A DNA stretch of 33,272 nt from Chara braunii (taxonomy: Eukaryota; Streptophyta; Charophyceae; Charales; Characeae). The notes below the pieces were generated by a model that was not told where the DNA came from, made no database searches, and saw only the letters and a list, made by a program, of their open reading frames with translations. Both the position numbers and the translations under genes were made by a program. The DNA lies in assembly GCA_003427395.1 (NCBI GenBank), contig BFEA01000429.1:255840-289111 (forward strand), given 5' to 3'. Below, piece by piece: positions 30,257 to 33,272 of this stretch (position 1 is its first letter; every line of letters starts with the position of its first letter).

Positions 30257-31381
30257 TTGGTAAGTGGGTAAGGTCACAGAGGAAGAGAGCCCGTTGGTCG
30301 TTTGGAAAGTTAGAGACACTTGGGGTGGTGGGGAAGTGATTGCAATTTGCAAGGAGGGCCGGTGTCGCATGCCTAAGACACTCAGAGCAGCATGGTGCAG
30401 AACCCAAAAACTGACCAAAACAGAAAGAGCAATTATAACAATGCAGCAGGAGACTGATATGCATAGATCTGACTCGTCATGACTCAGACTGACTGCAAGC
30501 ATCCATCATCTCATACAGACAGGAAAGACATGGTAGCGCAAACATGGAAGAAAGCTGCCATGTGGACAATGCATATACAGACAAAGGAGGTGGAGAAGAG
30601 ACAAAGTGGGGAGGAGAAGGAGACACCAACTTGAATAGCACTGCAAATTCATGGGCTCCAAAAATAGTCCCAAATATCTCTGTCCAAATACCATGTCCGA
30701 ATCTGGGCAATCGCCAAAAAAAAATGTCACCAAGTGTCCACTGAAACAGTTTTCACCTTTTTGCAGAAGAAGATGCAGATCCCAGGGTTCGATCCCTAGA
30801 CCTTACCCGCACCCGTGTACAGTATAGAGTAGACCCTGAGTGTTTAGAACCTGTGACCTGTGTTACAGTAGTGACATCCCCCCTTACCATTCCACTGGGG
30901 CTGATCCAACCCAGCAACTGCCAAACCAGCTGCTCTCATAGATGATAAGCCCAGGCTGGGGTCGAATGCCCAGCCTAAGTCCTGGTCAGTTCCATTCAGG
31001 GTCAGAACAAGTGGAGCACAGAGAAAACTGCTCTTGGAAGGGAAGGCAAGGGGATAGAATACTAGCAAAAGACCTCAACACGCAGTGGAATTGCTGGGAT
31101 GCAGCTAAAAGAATTCCATCAACCATGGGTACGTTTCCCTGTGTGAAAAATAAATATGCGGCTCGTCTGCATGTGTTCATTGAACATGGGTTCCACGTTC
31201 AGAATCTGAACGCATTAAACATGCGTTCAATGAAAGTGCGTAAACACAGTGAACATGTTTGCGGCTACCTCTAAACGCCGCAGGAGGGGGGGGGCATGGG
31301 GGGGGGGATCGGCAGCGAGGGTGCCGTGAGGGGTCGGGAAGGGGCGCGGGCACCCCCTGCATCACATTAAAAAGAACAAAG
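30257..31381. other. Intergenic; no gene supported
   Basis: An isolated GGTTCGATCCC (30786-30796) matches a tRNA B box, but no A box or cloverleaf was found. Nothing else recognisable. Confidence 0.4.
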
Positions 31382-31414
<33 letters not shown>

Positions 31415-31430
31415 CCCCCCCCCCCCCCCC
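31382..31430. repeat. A31-C18 homopolymer junction
   Basis: 31 A directly followed by 18 C and then GGGAATCCCGGGG. This may be an assembly artefact. Confidence 0.9.
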
Positions 31431-31948
31431 GGGAATCCCGGGGTTAGTGCTTTGTGGCATGGGGGCAACTGCCAGAAGGGAGACACCCAAACCGCTGTAC
31501 TGCTGAGTCAAGACCAGGAGAGGGAAGGAGACCACGCCCTGCAGCGTTGAGTCTGGTGCGTGGGAGAGGGGTTAGCAATCCGAACGAGGGGATGGAGGTA
31601 TACGAGCAAGAAGGAAAGTGGGGTGACTAACGAGTACCCGCTAATGGGCATGGACGGAGATCAGGCTAACTTAGGCGGGGGTGAGGGGTCGTACATCCTT
31701 CTGGCCACATGTAATCAATGTCGTCCCTCGGGCTTTCCTACCGTAAAGGGGAAGAGCGTGTGTGATTCCTATGTGTCATCCCTTTGACTTGCCGGTGGAA
31801 TAGGAACCGGACTAACGCTCCCGAGAATGGAGAAGGAGACAGAGCCATAAGGTTCTGTTTTGGGGAAAGAAAAAAAAGAAAGAAAGAAAGAAACAACAAA
31901 GAAGAAAAAAAAAGGAAAACAAAAGAAACTTACCTGCACACATGCAAG

Positions 31949-31949
<1 letters not shown>
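31431..31949. other. Intergenic; purine-rich toward its end
   Basis: No gene seen. AAAGAAAGAAAG and similar tracts lie at 31866-31925. Confidence 0.4.
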
Positions 31950-31990
<41 letters not shown>

Positions 31991-32006
31991 CACACACACA
32001 CACACT
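31950..32006. repeat. (CA)n microsatellite
   Basis: CA dinucleotides with one GAAA interruption at about 31987-31990. Confidence 0.95.
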
Positions 32007-32089
32007 GGCTAGAAGAACAGCACCATGCAGTCTGCCCAGAGGACGACAGTCTTGCACCTGGAGCATAGAAGTGCTGTCTTAGGCCGTCT

Positions 32090-32524
32090 ATGGCATTTAT
32101 GGGTATGCAACTGCAACTTCAGCCTGCTCCACAAAATCACGTGCCAGGCATGGATCCGAATATTCTGGCACACATCTTGCATTGTCCAGGTGATTTTAGT
32201 GCTGTTACCTTTGCGGATAATTTGTGGACTCTAAGGGATAATGGCGGTAGGGTGCACACAGCAGGAAATATTAACTCTTTCTATCACCAAGCAGTAGAAC
32301 ATCATTCGGTCTGGTTTGTCCATTAGGAACAGTATGTCGATGAGCAGTCGCAAGCACTACAGCCTCTGGAGAGCAATCCGGCTGAACCGCCTTCTTCCCC
32401 TGTGTATGTGGATCAGATGGATTCTACCACGAGCAATGAAGGGACCTCTCCAGGGGATGGTGGTTGTGACCTCCGATTGTGGCGTTGCACAACTACAGTT
32501 CGGTTGTCATATACAAGGCAATGA
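32090..32524 (+). pseudogene. Candidate broken coding frame with one in-frame TAG
   Basis: From an ATG at 32090 the frame reads 78 residues (QLQLQPAPQNHVPGMDP ... FADNLWTLRDNGGR) to a TAG at 32324-32326. It continues in the same frame for 65 more residues (EQYVDEQSQALQPL ... VYVDQMDSTTSNEGTS) to a TGA. The composition looks protein-like on both sides of the stop. I do not recognise the family. Alternatives are the first exon of a spliced gene, a transposon ORF relic, or chance. Confidence 0.3.
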
Positions 32525-32744
32525 CGGCATAGCCTCTGCGCCGAACACCATGAAGGGATGGTCGCTGGCAGCCACTGCCACGAAAACTGCGAATCTGACG
32601 CATGTGCGGAGATGGTGAGAGAGACAGAGAGAAAGAGAGAGAGAGGAGGTGGACACACACAAGAAGCAGCAGCTGAGTGAAGGTCCAGTCCAACTGAACG
32701 AACCAATGAACCCAGAATGAATCCACCCCTCCTGTGTGTTCGAT

Positions 32745-32810
32745 TTTAGATTCAACGCGGGTTCCACGTTGAATTATTCAACGCGCGTTGAATCTGCGTT
32801 CAATTATCCC
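32745..32810 (+). repeat. TTCAACGCG/CGCGTTGAA inverted motif cluster
   Basis: ATTCAACGCGCGTTGAAT is a perfect palindrome. Next to it are TTCAACGCGGGTTCCACGTT and CGTTCAATT. A related cluster (GGGTTCCACGTT, GAACGCATT, GCGTTCAATG) lies at about 31180-31235. Confidence 0.65.
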
Positions 32811-33011
32811 CGTTGGACGGGTATAAACGGGGTCCGCTATGATTTTTTTCCTGGCCTAAAAATCATCCAAAAAAAAAAGAAACAAATGGGGTTGTAGGTC
32901 TTTTCGAGGTCGACAACCCTATATTTTTATTTTTATTTTTTTATGTTTGAGTATATTTTTAAAAAATAAAAAACATAAACACAATGAAAGAAACAAAAAC
33001 GCACTTGTTGG

Positions 33012-33044
<33 letters not shown>

Positions 33045-33272
33045 CAAGTAAGCTATATTTTTCTCTCATCTATCTCACATTCTTTGTCTTTTTCTTGGTA
33101 GTATGCATCTATCTCATCCTCTCACTATTCTATATATAGTATGGGGGAACACCAACCAACCCGGATCCCTCCCCAGTCCACAGGGTAGGTTGGCACCACA
33201 GCTGTGGTGCGAGGGCAAGGCTGTACCAGTCCCTCATCACGGTGACGAGGGGTGGGCAGGCATTGCCAATGG
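32811..33272. other. AT-rich end of window; no gene seen
   Basis: A 29-base T run at 33016-33044 and several T/A-rich stretches. TATATATAG at about 33131 has no associated gene. Confidence 0.4.

Noticed and set aside
30775-30800. tRNA gene or tRNA-derived SINE suggested by GGTTCGATCCC
   Set aside because: Only a B-box match. No A box, no anticodon arm and no acceptor pairing found nearby.

Overview
This window looks like nuclear genomic DNA of a plant-lineage eukaryote. The evidence is plant-type receptor-like cytoplasmic kinase sequence, plant-like U6 snRNA sequence, LINE ORF2 fragments with a plant-style zinc-binding domain, many A/T homopolymer tails and long microsatellites. A repeat-rich streptophyte alga such as Chara is my best guess; this is inference and was not checked. 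It is a draft assembly: two N gaps, several single ambiguous bases and two intact Nextera mate-pair junction adapters are present.

Only two convincing intact protein genes are seen, both on the minus strand and both without introns: 4629-7424 (931 aa) and 23595-25835 (746 aa). They are paralogues with the same unusual architecture: an N-terminal WD40 propeller (COPI beta-prime-like in the second gene), a central coiled coil, and a C-terminal protein-kinase fold closest to the RLCK-IX/U-box-kinase group. Both have lost the catalytic Asp of HRD (HSA, HCA) and the DFG Asp (GVD in both). They therefore look like a family of WD40-coiled-coil-pseudokinases. In position they resemble USP-coiled-coil-kinase-U-box proteins, with the N-terminal domain exchanged and the U-box absent. 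This is the most novel content of the window.

Region by region. 0-3.6 kb holds GA and pyrimidine repeats, a retroposed U6 snRNA copy with an A tail and target-site duplication, the adapter contamination, and a triplicated local repeat. 3.86-3.94 kb is a pentanucleotide satellite. 4.6-7.4 kb is pseudokinase gene 1. 7.4-11 kb holds its upstream region, two long GA tracts and tandem duplications. 11.1-11.9 kb is a foldback (inverted-repeat) element. 12-13.7 kb has a gap and microsatellites. 14.2-19.4 kb contains LINE remnants: a plus-strand 3' end, and on the minus strand a poly(A)-tailed ORF2 C-terminus plus a second, colinear ORF2 fragment separated by about 2.2 kb of other sequence. 19.75-20.2 kb holds at least two degenerate U6-derived copies. 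20.7-22.5 kb has CT and CA repeats and a 52-53 bp minisatellite with a gap. 22.9-23.5 kb is a local duplication just 3' of pseudokinase gene 2, which occupies 23.6-25.8 kb. 26-33 kb has a 94 bp tandem duplication, a GC-rich degenerate short-period repeat, a possible retroelement leader, and a broken open frame near 32.1-32.5 kb.

No operon-like logic links the genes. The rest of the window is mostly repeats and retroposed debris around two members of one gene family.
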